From assembly GCA_025345505.1 (NCBI GenBank), contig JANVCC010000018.1:60229848-60293847 (forward strand): 64,000 nt of DNA, given 5' to 3'. The stretch is from Todiramphus chloris collaris. Its lineage: Eukaryota; Chordata; Aves; Coraciiformes; Alcedinidae. Shown here piece by piece: positions 49,801 to 62,059 of the stretch. Under the pieces are notes generated by a model. The model had not been told where the DNA came from. It saw only the letters and a list, made by a program, of their open reading frames with translations, and did no database searches. Each line of letters starts with the position of its first letter. The first letter of the stretch is position 1. The position numbers and the translations under genes are program-made.

Positions 49801-51488
49801 CTAGCTTTGGCAGAAGCAGTGTTCAGAGGCCAGACTGCGTCGGGGAAAGTTACAGCAGTTGCAGGTAAGCTGCCCACAGGAGCTGCCTGCCCTGTCCTGG
49901 TCTTCATCCTGGTTCTGGTGCAGAAGCCTCTGAGCACTCTCAGCAAACTGGCTGGCCTCAGTGAGGCAAGTTGTCCAAGCCATGCCCAGTGGGAATTGCT
50001 GTTGTATAATTTGGCAGTGCTACAGGCTTCTTGTTTGTGCTCTTTTTTATTACTTGCTGGTTTGTCCTGGTTGGGTTTTTTTTTTTTTTAACACACTAAT
50101 GCCTGCAGATAGCGTGGGAGGGAAGGCAGAGGTGGAAAGTTGGTGGCTTTTACAGTATTTCCAGGAAAGAGAATTACTAAACATTTTTTGCCTTAAGTAG
50201 AACAGGCATAATATACCCTTTATTGGTGTTCGCTTAACAAGAAAATCTGACAAAAGACATTGCAACTGCCCCATCTGACAGCTGCCTCACTGACAGCTTT
50301 AGAACCTGGAGCACCAGGGATGCCAGGAGGGCACTGGTTCTGGCAGAGAGTTTGGTTTTGACAGTGCCTTTGATGTGGAGTTGAATGAGTCAGTGTAGCT
50401 CTGCTCTCATGTGTTACATATTTTCCATTTACAATGTTCACCTGTCAGGCAATGCAGGACACTATCAAAGCTGTTAACAATTTCTTGCCACATCCAGAGT
50501 GGTATTGTTTCTTCATGGCGCATGCGCAAAAAGCAATGTCAATTCTTAAAGAAATTATTCAGCTGTTTTTGGGAAAAAAAAAAAAAAAAGAGAAGCTGTT
50601 TAGACCGGGGAAGGAGAAGAAATCTTTTCAGAGACTAAACTCAGTTCTGTCAGGATCCTCTGTTATGATGTTTAACAACCTCCTCTAACAGCCCTGCTCA
50701 AGCACCTGCTCTCTGGAAACTCAGCTAACTCCATAGCTACACACTTGTTCCCATCTCCCAAATGCCTTTATATGTAATGGTCCTGGAGAAGGCAGAGGAC
50801 TGATGGGATGCCAGTGGCAGTTTGACAGGGAGCAAAGCTGTGTTCCCAGAGGTGTGGCCCTGGAGGATGCTCTGGGGTTCACTCCTCCTGCCCAGAGCTG
50901 CTGCCTGGGGAGGGCTGACCCTGAGGCTGTGACCCCACTGCCTGCTGAGGAGATGAAAGAAAAAGGGAGTTCAATTCAGTCTTAGTTGAATGGCAGCTTC
51001 AGTTTCACAGAGAACTGACCAGAGGGTCTCTGGGCTCTGGTAGAAAGAGGGGATTTTTTAAGGGGGAATGCCTGGTGGGAAGTGAGGCATCCTCAACATC
51101 CTGAACTGATAATGGACTTCCCCCATCCCATGCTTGCACCAGGGTTAGTCAGATATTCTCGACTGTTAAGTTTGTATGTGTGGAGTTACAGAAGGTTCCA
51201 CATAGAAAATCTGTCTCATCCTCGGGTAACCGTATTTGCAAGAATTGACTACTTAGCTTTGCTATTAGCTTTTGCCACCCAGCTACCAGGAAGGTGCTTT
51301 GCTGAAATAGGGACTGCTGTGTGAAATTACTGGGACAAGCTTGCAGCACAGCATTGGTGTGACTGGAAGTATCCATTGCTCCTTCTTGCACTTGTGAAGA
51401 GCTTTTGCAGCCTTTACTTGTCTCCCTCATTCCCCCAGTTCCACCCAAAACTGATTCTGAAAATTTCTACAAAGACAGCCTGGGCAGG
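49801..51488. other. Upstream flank of SLC2A12, no recognisable gene
   Basis: Unique sequence with short A/T runs (T-run near 50079, A-run near 50574). Several small open frames on both strands overlap and show no domain. Nothing else seen. Confidence 0.6.
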
Positions 51489-52207
51489 TGTCATGGTTTA
51501 GAGTCAGGGCAGCCCGCTAGACCTGTAACAGATGCTTCCCTAAACAGGAAGAGAAAGGGAATAAAGGAGAGAGACTAAACAATTAGAAAAGGAAACTAGA
51601 GTAACTTTAATAAAAATGAAAATAATAATAATAAAAAAGGAATATATATTCAATTATATAGAAAAACAGTACCAAACTCAATGCCCCCGATGGCAATTAC
51701 AGCACCATCATCACTGATGCTGTGGAGCAGGCGGGAGCAGGGGGAGTCCTAAACTGGGCTTAGCGGCAGATGGGAACTGCATTCAGGAGCTGGATTCTGG
51801 TACTGGATTCAAGAACACACAGATCAGGAGCAAAGGCAGAATGGACAGAGTTCTTTTTGGATTCCAGCTGAATAAAAGGCAAGGAAGGTGCCAGAGGAGC
51901 CACATAAGACACATATATGATGGATTCCCTCATTGGCCAGTTTGGGGTCATCTGTCCTGTCCACTCCTCCCCACAGGTGCAGTCTTTGCTTTCTGCACCC
52001 TCCAACGTGTTACACAAGATCCAGCAGTGGCCTTGGTCTGTGTACCAACCCTTGGTAGTAACTCTGAACATGGGGCATTATCACTGCTAGAAGCAGACAC
52101 TGTAAGAACAGGCTGCTAACTTCAGACAGTGCAGTTAATTAAAAGAACTGAGATGAAAAGTGAAATCACTGAACAGAATTAGTTCTGTTCTCACTCAAAC
52201 CAGGACA
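51489..52207 (-). mobile_element. Solo LTR of an avian endogenous retrovirus (ERVL-like), copy 1
   Basis: About 719 bases bounded by imperfect inverted termini: TGTCATGGTTT at 51489 and AAACCAGGACA ending at 52207. Read on the minus strand, it has the layout familiar from bird LTRs: TGTCCTGGTTT start, a 'caaactggcca' block before the core promoter with an ATATAT element, then a TTATTATTATT-rich region near the 3' side. No matching 5-6 base target duplication is visible at its ends. No viral genes adjoin it in a recognisable form. Confidence 0.75.
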
Positions 52208-55200
52208 ACAGAATCAGGCTCATCTGCTATAGGATATTATTAATTTTGATGCAAGTAAGACATGTATTGTGACTGCAGCCCTTTCTGTTCAACTCCCCTC
52301 CCTAAATGTGGTCTTCCAACTAAATATACTGATTACATATAGGTGCTAGCACCTATATTCTTTGGGAGAACTAAAAAACCTGTCTGTAACTAACTGCACC
52401 TTCCTCTGAATGAGAAACATACTACCCCCAGGAGTAAGTTATAAAAACAAAAAGGTGCTTTTCATTGAGTTCCCAAATCTTGTGATGAACAGATTTTAAG
52501 TGATAACTGTTGAGCAAGTAGAACATTGAATTTCTTTTTTTTTTTTTTTTTTTGGTAATTTTTTTGGTTTTTTTTTTTTTTTCCTAAGAGGAAAAATAAA
52601 ATATATATATTTTAGACAGATAGTGGAATTTCTTTTTTGGAATTTCTTTTGTTTAAACTTGGAGTTTAGTGTTACCTATATTCTCCTCAGAAGCTAGAGC
52701 CTAGACTGATTTTTAAATGTTTACTTACTTGTTTACTCAAAAATCCATCAGACTAATCTTCTCCTAAAAGTAAAGGCCAAATAATACATTTTCCCTCCCT
52801 AGTGCTGCCTTTACTCCACAATATCTATGCCAGCTGCAATGCAGCAATAGCTTAACTTTGCCCCCTGTGGTAACCTCAGGAGGTACCTAGCTTTCACTGA
52901 TTGTAAAGCAGCCAGGACACAGCACAAACTATAACGGACAAGCAAAAAATGAAGGAAAAAATAGTTATTCTGGGGACTTGCATTTGAGCTGCCCAGAGGG
53001 CAGTGCACTCTTGCCATGCTGAGCTGGAAGTGCTCCAGGTGCTGCAGAAGTACCACAGAGCTTCCTGGGCTTCAGCCTGATCCACAAGTTGCACCCCATG
53101 CCAAAAACACTGCATCAGGTTGATAAGGTCTCAGGGTAAAATGTTCCAGTAAGTGGATATGTGAAACATTTTGTCCTGAGATGTACCATTTGTCATGGCA
53201 TTGGTATAAGAGGTGTTTTGTGCCATCATAGGTAGCCAGGTGACAGCGAAAAGCCACAGTTCAGCAGGTGCGAGAATCTTTCACAGTTTTGGCCAGAATG
53301 CTGAGTCACTGATGTTATTGGCATTATCTGGCATCAACTGGCATCTCAGAAAAGGAAGGTACTGGAAAAAAGCCAGTTCCAGCTAATGAAAGCAAACAGA
53401 GGAAAGGAGAGAAAATAGCCTGTGCTGGTTCTGCAGCCAAGGTGATCACAAAGGGATCTCATGCAATGCAGCAAATGTGAAACCCTTGCTGATGGCTGCA
53501 GGGTCCTGGTCCCACAGTTGTCTACCCACTCCATTTCCCAGCACAGATAAACAGACAAGCAAACAAGTAAATCTTCAGTACAACCAACATGAACAGGATA
53601 AGAAGGAAGAAAAGGAAGCATGCTTTGCTACTTCTCAATTCTCTGTTTTTTGGGTTTTTTTTCCTGTTACTGCCTTGGCCATGTAGGCTGTTAAAAGAAC
53701 TACTTGGCTCGTGCTGTGTGCCCGAAAGCGAGAGGTGTCAGAGCACAGGTAGGGGGGTTGCCAGAGGGTTTGCAAGGAGGGAAAGAATTGAATGTGCTCT
53801 GCCCTTCTCACTAGTGCCTGGAAAGGGAGTCCTGCTGAAACTGGGGGTTAGGCAGTGGTGTTCCAGAAGGCATGAAATCCCAAATGCCAGATTAGGCAAA
53901 CAGCTTAATGACGCTCCAAAGAGGATGAGCCCCAGCTCCACAGCTGTGCTGTTTAAGGCTGGGCAGAAGGTCATGTGCTTCAGGAGAAAGAAGAGTGGAA
54001 AAGATAAAACAGCCAAAAGCAGAAGAGGATTCAGGAGACAAGCCAGGGGTATGAGCATAACACTGTCATGAGATTCCTCTCTTGGTTTTGTCCATGTACA
54101 ATTGTTAAGAAATCATCTTTTCTGATACTTTCTTGATTACTTGCTTTCAAGACTGACCAAATTTAATCAGAGGCATGATTAGGCTAGAAAAAGATATTTA
54201 TATTAAATTGCTGAATAATCTGCCTGGAAAATCTGTGAGGCTGATGTGAGCATTTCTTTTAAAAACTCTGGTCATTATTTTATTTGTCTCCGTCTCCAGT
54301 GATCTAACAACTTAAATTTGGGACTGTGGAGAGACAGGAAAATCATCATTAAGCCAATAGGAATGAATTAAGAACTGAGAGACTTTCTGAATCAGTTTTC
54401 CTAGGCCATTTTTATCAGAGTCCGAGGAAGGAAGGTCATACTACTTCCCTGTAGATTTTATGACTTTCAGAAAGAAGATTGTGGAACTTTCTCAATTAAT
54501 TTATTCTAAAATATGGAAATAAGGCTTTTCAGGGAAACCATGTAGATTATTTTCTTGACATATCAGCTGAAATTATGTTGCCTGCGTCTGTGATCTCTGA
54601 GCTTTGCTCATAGAACTAATAGTTCGTTGTTTGCAGAAGAGGTTCATAAGAGAGCCAGCAGAGGACAACATGAAGGACGCTGGAAGGACGAGGAGAGGAA
54701 AGATATATGGAGAGAAAAGAGAGAAATGGAACAAAATCCCCAAGAAAAATGTACCATTTATTCCAGAAAAAAAGTACCAATGTAAAAAAGCACAAGTATC
54801 CTTTCCCATTAGTACTGACACATTGACACCCACAGACAAGGGGGAAAGTGAGCCAAAATTTCAGTCACAGAGCAATGAAAATTCAGTGAAAAAGACAGAG
54901 CTATCTCAAGAAAGTGAAATCCAGACCTGTGACTGTAGAGAAGATAATTATCATTACTGCTGTGCAGGAAATGAATTGTAAATTAGGAGTCAGCTTTGTA
55001 AAGATTTTATAAATGTAAGATAAATTTCATAATCACAATATTTGGGCTGTGTCATTTGTGTCATTTTTCAAATTAATAATTTCTGTATACATCAATAAAT
55101 GGATAATACTAAGTAAATAAATGATAGTCTGATGTTATGTAGAAAATTAATGACAGCACTTAGAAAACAAATTTCTTCATTCCAGAGTCATGTGGTTTCT

Positions 55201-56171
55201 TACTAAATCATAGTCTTTGAGTTTTGTTCTTACTCTTTGAGAGGTGTTGTTTCATACCAATGTTTTTTTACCTGACTTTACAAAAGTCTTTTAGAAAAGT
55301 TCTTGACCTCTTTTAGTAGACAAATAATAGATGTAGTCCAGAGCTCATCACACTTCACAACTCCCTCCAGGGTCTTGAAAACACCTGCTGACTCACTGTA
55401 CAACTATTTATTCCTGCTGCTCTTCTGTTAGCATCTTCTTTAAAAGTACTCTTTAAAAGTACAATGTGGCCAGGGTCAGCAACTTTAACAGTTATGTTTT
55501 GGCAAAAACTTAAAAAACAAACTGAAGGTAAAAATTGGAGGTTGGAAAGTACAATACAAAAAGAATTGAGCTGAGTAAACAAAATAAAAACTCAATTTTA
55601 CTTCAGGATTCCACTTTCATGGTAGTGTAGCCTTTCCATCAAATAAAAGGAAAAGTCTTCTACCTTCTGGGTAACTAAAGGAGCCACTTATAATAGTTAC
55701 TGAATAACATATCTGTGGTTTGCCATCACACACAGTTCTTTTCTGTTTGCTTCAAATATTTTTCTTTACATATTTTTTTAACAAAACATAGAAACAGCAG
55801 CCACGTACACTTGAAAGAAAGTTGTTCATCTGAAGTAAAATAGGAATGCAGTGATAAATGAATGTCAGAAAGTTTAGTAAAAATGCTTGTACAAATTTTA
55901 TCCTGTTCATTATCTTGTGGGAAATTGCAAACTAGTTTCTGTACTCAAAATTTTTACGGGCTTGATTTCTTTCTTACTTGCTTTGGATATAACTTTCTGG
56001 AAAGGTGAGGAAAACCCAATCTGAACCACTAAGAGGTGTATCATTGATACTTTTCAATTGTCTTTATCAGTATCCAGTACACTGCTTTGTGTGGTCAGAG
56101 TCATTTCAATCAGCTACTTCACTGGCAGAGGCTGAGCTTAAGCCTGAACTCACTCAGAGTAAGTGTCTCTG
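52208..56171. other. 4 kb between two oppositely oriented LTRs
   Basis: It contains T-runs (52530-52550 and 52567-52581), otherwise unassigned sequence, and a 125-codon open frame at 54604-54981 preceded by a possible splice acceptor. No gag, pol or env resemblance could be made out. Minus-strand frames at 52811-53257 are protein-like in composition but broken and unidentified. Confidence 0.5.
52530..52581. repeat. T-rich low-complexity tract
   Basis: Two long T-runs separated by GGTAA and GG interruptions, just outside LTR copy 1. Confidence 0.85.
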
Positions 56172-56830
56172 TGCCCTGGTTTGAGTAAGAACAGAACTAA
56201 TTCTGTTCAGTGATTTTACCTTTCATCTCAGTTTCTTCTAACTAACTGCATTTTCTGAAGTTAACAGCAGATTTTCACAGGCAGTGTCTGCTTCTAACAG
56301 TGATAACACTCCAAGTTTAGAGATAGTACTAAGGGTTGGTGTGCAGACTAAGGTCACTGCTGCATCTTGTGCACCATGTTGGGGTGCAAAAAGTACAACG
56401 TGGAATTGCAGGGAAGAGCAGACAGGACAGGTGACCCTAAACTGACCAACAAGGGATTCCATCCCATATTCAGAATAAAGCTGAAGGATCATGAGGGTCA
56501 AGCTCTTCTTCAATGGCCAGTGTCCAAGGAGGACTCTGTCCATTCTGCCATTGGTCCCAACTCATGTCTTCCTGAATACTGTTTCAGAATCCAGCTCTTC
56601 AGTCTGGTTCCTGTCTGCCACTGAATCCAGTCTGAGACCCTCCCGGTGCCTGCTCCACAGCATCAGAGGTGTCTGTGAAGTAATTGCCATAAGCAGGAGC
56701 TGGGTTCAATACTGGTTTTGTATATATTTGTATATACTCCATTTTATTATTATTATTTGCATTAAATCAGATCTAGCTTTTTTGTGTCATCCGTTACTCT
56801 CTCTCCCATATTCCCCTTACCTACATAGTG
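56172..56830 (+). mobile_element. LTR of the same family, copy 2, inverted relative to copy 1
   Basis: It begins TGCCCTGGTTTGAGTAAGAACAG in near-identity with the minus-strand start of copy 1. The shared parts include 'cagaactaattctgttcagtg', the 'ctgcttctaacagtgataac' region, the 'ctgaccaacaagggattcc' core promoter block and the TTATTATTATT tract near 56745. Similarity fades around 56830 before the expected TG..CA terminus, so the 3' end is truncated or too diverged to see. It is clearly more diverged than copy 1. Confidence 0.7.
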
Positions 56831-59800
56831 CAGTGCCTGTCTGTGTGCAGTCCCTGAGCAAGAACTAGGCCTGAAGAAGCCAGTTAGTAATGTCACCAAC
56901 TGCCTGAAATCAGGTGGCTTTTAGGAATTTCCAAACGAGGTGCCAAAAATGGAAGCCCTTTAGATCACTGCGCAGTGGAAAAAGGGGCTTTGCTCTTTCC
57001 TCATGTGATAAATTGTTAAAAATGAATAAGCTGAAATTCCCTTTGCCTGTTCCAATTAAGGAAAGGGATGTACATTGCTAAGAAAAATGTGAGCTGCTGA
57101 AATGTATTTTTTTTTTGTTGCTGGGAAACATTTTCTCCCGCATGGAATATGTCAGTCACACAGGAAATGCAGTCATTTTCATGGTTTTAATTATTTCCAC
57201 TGAGAAAGTGTTTTGTTTTCTCCTGAAAATCTTTTTGTTGCAAAAATAAACAACTAAATGTCATTAATTCTATGCTTCGACTTCTTGCTGTTTTCTGACC
57301 ACAGTTGGCAACCTGAAAGCAGTTTTACATGCATTCATTAATACCAAATGTTGGGGGTAAAGCTTTCCAAACTCCATCAAAATTTTCAAATTGTTGCAGG
57401 CAAGCAGGAAATGAAACCAGCCTCCAGTGTGCGGGTCATTTCGCGTTCACCCGGTGGGTGCAAAGAAATAAGTAGTGTACAATCCTGCAATGAAATGAAA
57501 TCTTTAAGTCGTCTATTTCCCAGAACAATTGTCACCAGTTCATTAACAGGTAGCAAATACAGTCTTTAATTGACAGGCGTCCAGGGGAAATTCAGTTTGA
57601 GACCATCATTCCCCTTCATTGCAGAGGGCAATGAAAGCTCTGCAGGTGGAGTGATGGGTCTGGTATCATCCAGGAACATAGGAAAGGCTGTTTGGAAGAA
57701 ACAGAGGGTTTCTGCCCCAGAATCTTTCCTTGCCTCTGCACTCACCAAAATCCCATCTTTTGAAATATAGGTAGGTGAAATACTACCCTGACACTGCTTT
57801 GACAGGGAGGTGCCAGTGAGTGAGGTTTCCTTTCCCCACTGTGCCACCCCCATGGGGCAGATGTTAACTGTGCTAGCAGGAGAGGCCAAGGAGGAAACTG
57901 TTTCCCACTTAAAAAAAAAAGAAAAGAAAAAAAAAAAAAAAAAAAGAAAAAAAGATGTTTTCTCCCAGTGACTATGAGGGGGGAGTGAAAGCCATTTGGC
58001 TACGAGCTTTCTGGCCCCTCACACCATCTGACATAGCTCTCAAAGGCAGACTGTGCCTGTGTGAGCAGTAGCCGCTTTGTTGTCTAACATGGATTGGTTG
58101 GGTGTACACCCATGCGACCTCTGCAGACCTCCTCTGGGAGGAAACTCTCAGTGGGGCCATGGTCTCAAAGTAGATCCCCAACATGCACCCTCCAAAAGCA
58201 GATGGTGTTGGTTGCATCTCACTGCAGTTCAAGGACTGGCGATTGCTTTTCATTCATTTGTGGTTTAATTTGCTTTTTTAAAAGCCTGGAGTACATATAA
58301 CCTCTAGCAAAGCTGATTTAATGACCTCCAGGGTAGAAACAAGCCCTCTCCTGTAATTTTCTGGTTCGTTTGCCATCACAATTTTTACAAAGGACTTTCC
58401 AGAGCTGCTGAGGACTTCAGCCTAGATTCCTGACGCCACCTCCCTCTCTGTCGCTGGCACAGACGCACACAGCCTTGCAAGAAAGCAGCTGCCGCCCATC
58501 ACCAAGATCCCTGCCATGCCAGCACAGCTGCTTGGCTGAGTTACTTCTGTGAAACAAGAGACCTTAGCATCAGGACTTGGACCTCTCTGAAGATTACAGA
58601 AGTCCTGGTGCACTCATTTGGCTTGTCCATGGTGTGGGCTGCCAGTCTCTGAGCAACTCCATTCAGCAAACACCCTTCTCATTCAGATTCAGACTCCATG
58701 CTGCTCAGTTTGGCTTAAACCTCTCTGTTGCAGACAAATCACTGAAGCATTAGTTGTTTAAATTCACACTGATGAAATAGGCATTGACAAAGGCCAAGGG
58801 GCTGTCAGTGATACTGCATGTGCTGTGTGAGAGACTCACAGTGCCCTGAAGAGCCACCACGCTGCCTCTGAGAAGAAATTCTCCCCAGGGAAGGGATGTC
58901 TAATATTGGGTTCACGGCAAACAGGGTGCACACAATGCTTCAGCCTTACACTAGAGCTGCTAACTTCAGCAAGTCTGGTCAAAGAAGCATGGACAAAGCA
59001 TAGTTTTGTAGCTAGCTGACATAGAGTTTCCTACCATAGACACAGCACATGAGAAAGCTTTTCACACATGTGGAGTCAATAGGCAGGAGATACTGTCTCA
59101 GCTGAAGGTTATTTTCATACCACAAAAAAAGTCATCAGAAACTCTAGAGCAGCACTAAGGTGGCTGCTTATTTGCAGCTACTTTTATGCGAGCAAGGAAA
59201 CTTGCTAATCTCTTCCTGGCTTCTTTGGGAAAGTGAAAGACCCATTTTCCTTCTCCAGCCTCATAACAGAGTGATCACACCAACCTGACTGTCTTCTGAG
59301 GAAGCTGGTGAGGAGTTTTGGCACAGCCTTCAACTTCTGCCCTTCTAGACAGGGAACTTTGAAAACTTCCCTCAGAATCCATCTTATTCTCAAAATCTTA
59401 CTCTTTCCCAAGTAGTGAGCAATACATATTCCACCACCTAAAGAAAAGTCTCTTCTTCCCTGTCTGTGACTCTCCTGAATTGCACCTTGGCTTTTTGCAG
59501 TGGATGTCTGCCCAGTCCTGATGGACAGCTCTGAAATTTCAGTTGTGCTCAGTGAACATACCTTCACATCCCCCTACCACATACACACTCATGCTTTCTT
59601 ACTCCTGACTCTCTGACCATGTCTTCTCCTGTCCCTCAGCCCACTGAGGGGGCAAAGCATCTACAGTATCGAGGACAGAAACTTGGACCTTCTGTTCCCT
59701 TCTGAAGAAAGTCCTAGTTCACTGCATAACATCTGACTTTGGAATGGCTCTCCTTGTGATTTAGACTTTTTTGTGACTAACAAACATACATAGACATATA

Positions 59801-60169
59801 TATATCCCTATTTATCACTGTAGGGTTTGGCTCCCTTGCAATTCTAAAAGTCAGTACACTCAGGCCAACTCTCAAACTCCTGGATATGTGTCACTAAAAT
59901 CAGTCCCTAACTCCCAGAGTTTTAGGGTTATCACATCTACACAACCCACCCTCTCTGCTGTAAAAACTTGGAAGGCTGAGTTGGTTGACCTTCATTCATA
60001 GCAACTCAAGAATGAGAATATGAATGTAAATAACTCAGCATTTTTTATTTTTAAAAGCCTCAATTTCTATGCCAGTCTTTTGATTTTGATTTTCTGAAAT
60101 ACATATGAAGTGTTTAACATTTCATCTTCAGCTTGAACATACATGATGTTAAAATTGGGGAGAAGCAAG
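56831..60169. other. Intergenic DNA without recognisable gene
   Basis: Unique sequence with an A/G-rich low-complexity tract at 57911-57954. Open frames up to 120 codons are overlapping and unrecognised. Confidence 0.6.
57911..57954. repeat. A-rich homopolymer tract with G interruptions
   Basis: 44 bases of A with four single G interruptions. Confidence 0.9.
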
Positions 60170-60636
60170 AGTGAAGAAGATTTTCCTCATATTGAGGTGG
60201 AACTTCTGTGTTTCACCTTGCTACCATTACCTCTCATCCTATCACAGGGCACCACTGAAAAGAGACTGGCCCCTTCTACTTGATACCCACCCTTCAGATA
60301 TTTGTAAACATTCATAAGATCACCTCTCAGTCTTCCCTTTTCCAGGCTAAACAGCCCCAGGGCTCTCAGCCTTTCCTCATAAGAGAGATGTTCCAGGCCC
60401 TTCATCATCTTTGTAGCTCTCCGTTGGACTCTCTCTAGTATTTCCCTGTCCCTCTTGGACTGGGGAGACCAGAACTGGATACAATATTCCAAAAATGGTC
60501 TCACTAGTACACAGCAGAGGGGGAGGAGAGCCTCCCTCTACCTGCTGGTCACTGTCTTCTTCATGCACCCCAGGCTGCCATTGGCCTTCCTGGCCACAAG
60601 GGCACATTGCTGGTCCATGGATAACTTACTGTCCAC
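60170..60636 (-). mobile_element. Internal CR1 fragment, inverted near-copy of 62923-63390
   Basis: The reverse complement of this stretch matches 62923-63390 with about eight differences (seven substitutions and one single-base deletion, counted by eye), i.e. about 98 percent identity. It covers the CR1 ORF2 C-terminal part and stops about 200 bases before the element's 3' terminus, so it lacks the 3' end that CR1 insertions normally keep. Next to its right edge lies a direct duplication of about 17 bases (copies near 60639 and 60661). Confidence 0.85.
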
Positions 60637-62059
60637 AGAGTTCAGAGAAGAGAGAGAGACAGTTCAGAGAAGAGAGACATCTAGGCAGCCCACCGGGCCA
60701 GGGGACACGGTAAGTCCCCACAGACATTTTTCCTGCTGCACTGCTCTGGGACAGAGGAAGGTGCAAAGCAACTCATCTCTCTCAGCAGCAGCTTGTGTTC
60801 TTCCTCCTCCTTCAGCTCCCTTAAGTAAGCAGGGAGAAGAAGCAAAGAGCTTGTCCTGTTTAAGCTGAGTATCCTGATGACAAGACAGATGTCTTGATGA
60901 CTCAGATATGTATGTGGTCTTCATGTGTGAGTACTGCATAGGTTTATTTCATGCACAAGGGCACCTAGAAACAAAAGACAGTTATGCAGAAGTTGGGTAA
61001 TCCCAGAAATAGAATGTATTTATGTCTCTGTAACTCAGCTCCTTTGTGCATATGCACAATACATTGTTTAATATCTTTATTGCATACAGTTTCTTTCTCA
61101 TGCCCTCACCTTGTTCAGTACACAGACCAAATAATGTTTAGTTAATAACCATTTGGAAGTCTTTGTTACATCAGAGCTGTAAAACCGCAGCCGTTGTTAC
61201 TGTCCTTATAACCTACAGTGCTAGTCATTATTTTGATTTTGTGTAATTTTTTCCAGCCTATGGTCCTAACCTTGGAAATAGAGATAATCTGACATGTAGA
61301 TATGGTTAAGTTTCTCTATAAAATGTTAGATGGTACTGTAATATATAGAAATTTCATAAACCCAAATGAATCCACCTTCTCAACACGTCAATAAGATGAG
61401 TGGATAGCATTATCTCTGCATTGGGGTTGAGGAACTGGGATGCATGATTTTAAGTCCAAACCCATCCTTTAAACACAGATGCCCAGTCTGAGAAACCTGG
61501 GATCCAGCCTTGTCATGTAAGTGTTAAACAAGCCTTAATACATATAATGGCAGTTACCATTGTCTTTGGTAGTACTTGGGTGTCTTGAACACAGCTGAAA
61601 AAAAAGTTCAGGATCTCAGATCATACAAAGAGAAAAAATAATTCTGACAGCATCCTCTGTAGGCCATCTAGTCCATCTTCCTGCTCAAACAGAACATCAG
61701 TTATATCAGTTTTCCCTGGGTATCCTTATTGCTAAATTGTTTGTGTCTAACTTGCTTTTTAAAATTCCTAAAAATGGAGATTTTACTGTCTTCTGAGGCA
61801 TCTATCTTCCAGTGTCTAAGTATTGTTAGACCAATGTTTAGACTAAACTCTCTATATTACAACTAGTCCCCCATTCCTTGCTTTGTTCACAAGGGACATG
61901 AAGAACTGTATCTCTCTCTTTGAAAATGCTGCTGCTGTCCCCTGGAGTCCTCACTGGCTCATATCTTACTTTGGGGAACACTGCCCAGAACAGAACACAA
62001 AACATCAGCAGAGGCCTCAGGGTTGCTGAGTAAGGCAGAGAAATTTCTCTGTGCCTTCC
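60637..62059. other. Spacer between the inverted CR1 copies, including an older CR1-like remnant
   Basis: Mostly unassigned sequence. The part from about 61655 to 62055 reads on the minus strand like a heavily decayed CR1 3' half ('ctagtcc' block, then a 'gcccagaac' block). The younger plus-strand CR1 starts directly beside it. Confidence 0.4.

Noticed and set aside
52811..53257. Protein-like minus-strand frames with a hydrophobic segment
   Set aside because: The frames overlap and are broken, and I could not place them in any gene or retroviral family by eye.
53589..54071. 160-codon plus-strand open frame
   Set aside because: Mixed-composition frame with no recognisable domain and no conserved start or splice context; likely chance.
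51489..56830. A full-length provirus bounded by two LTRs
   Set aside because: The LTRs are in opposite orientation and no recognisable viral coding regions lie between them.
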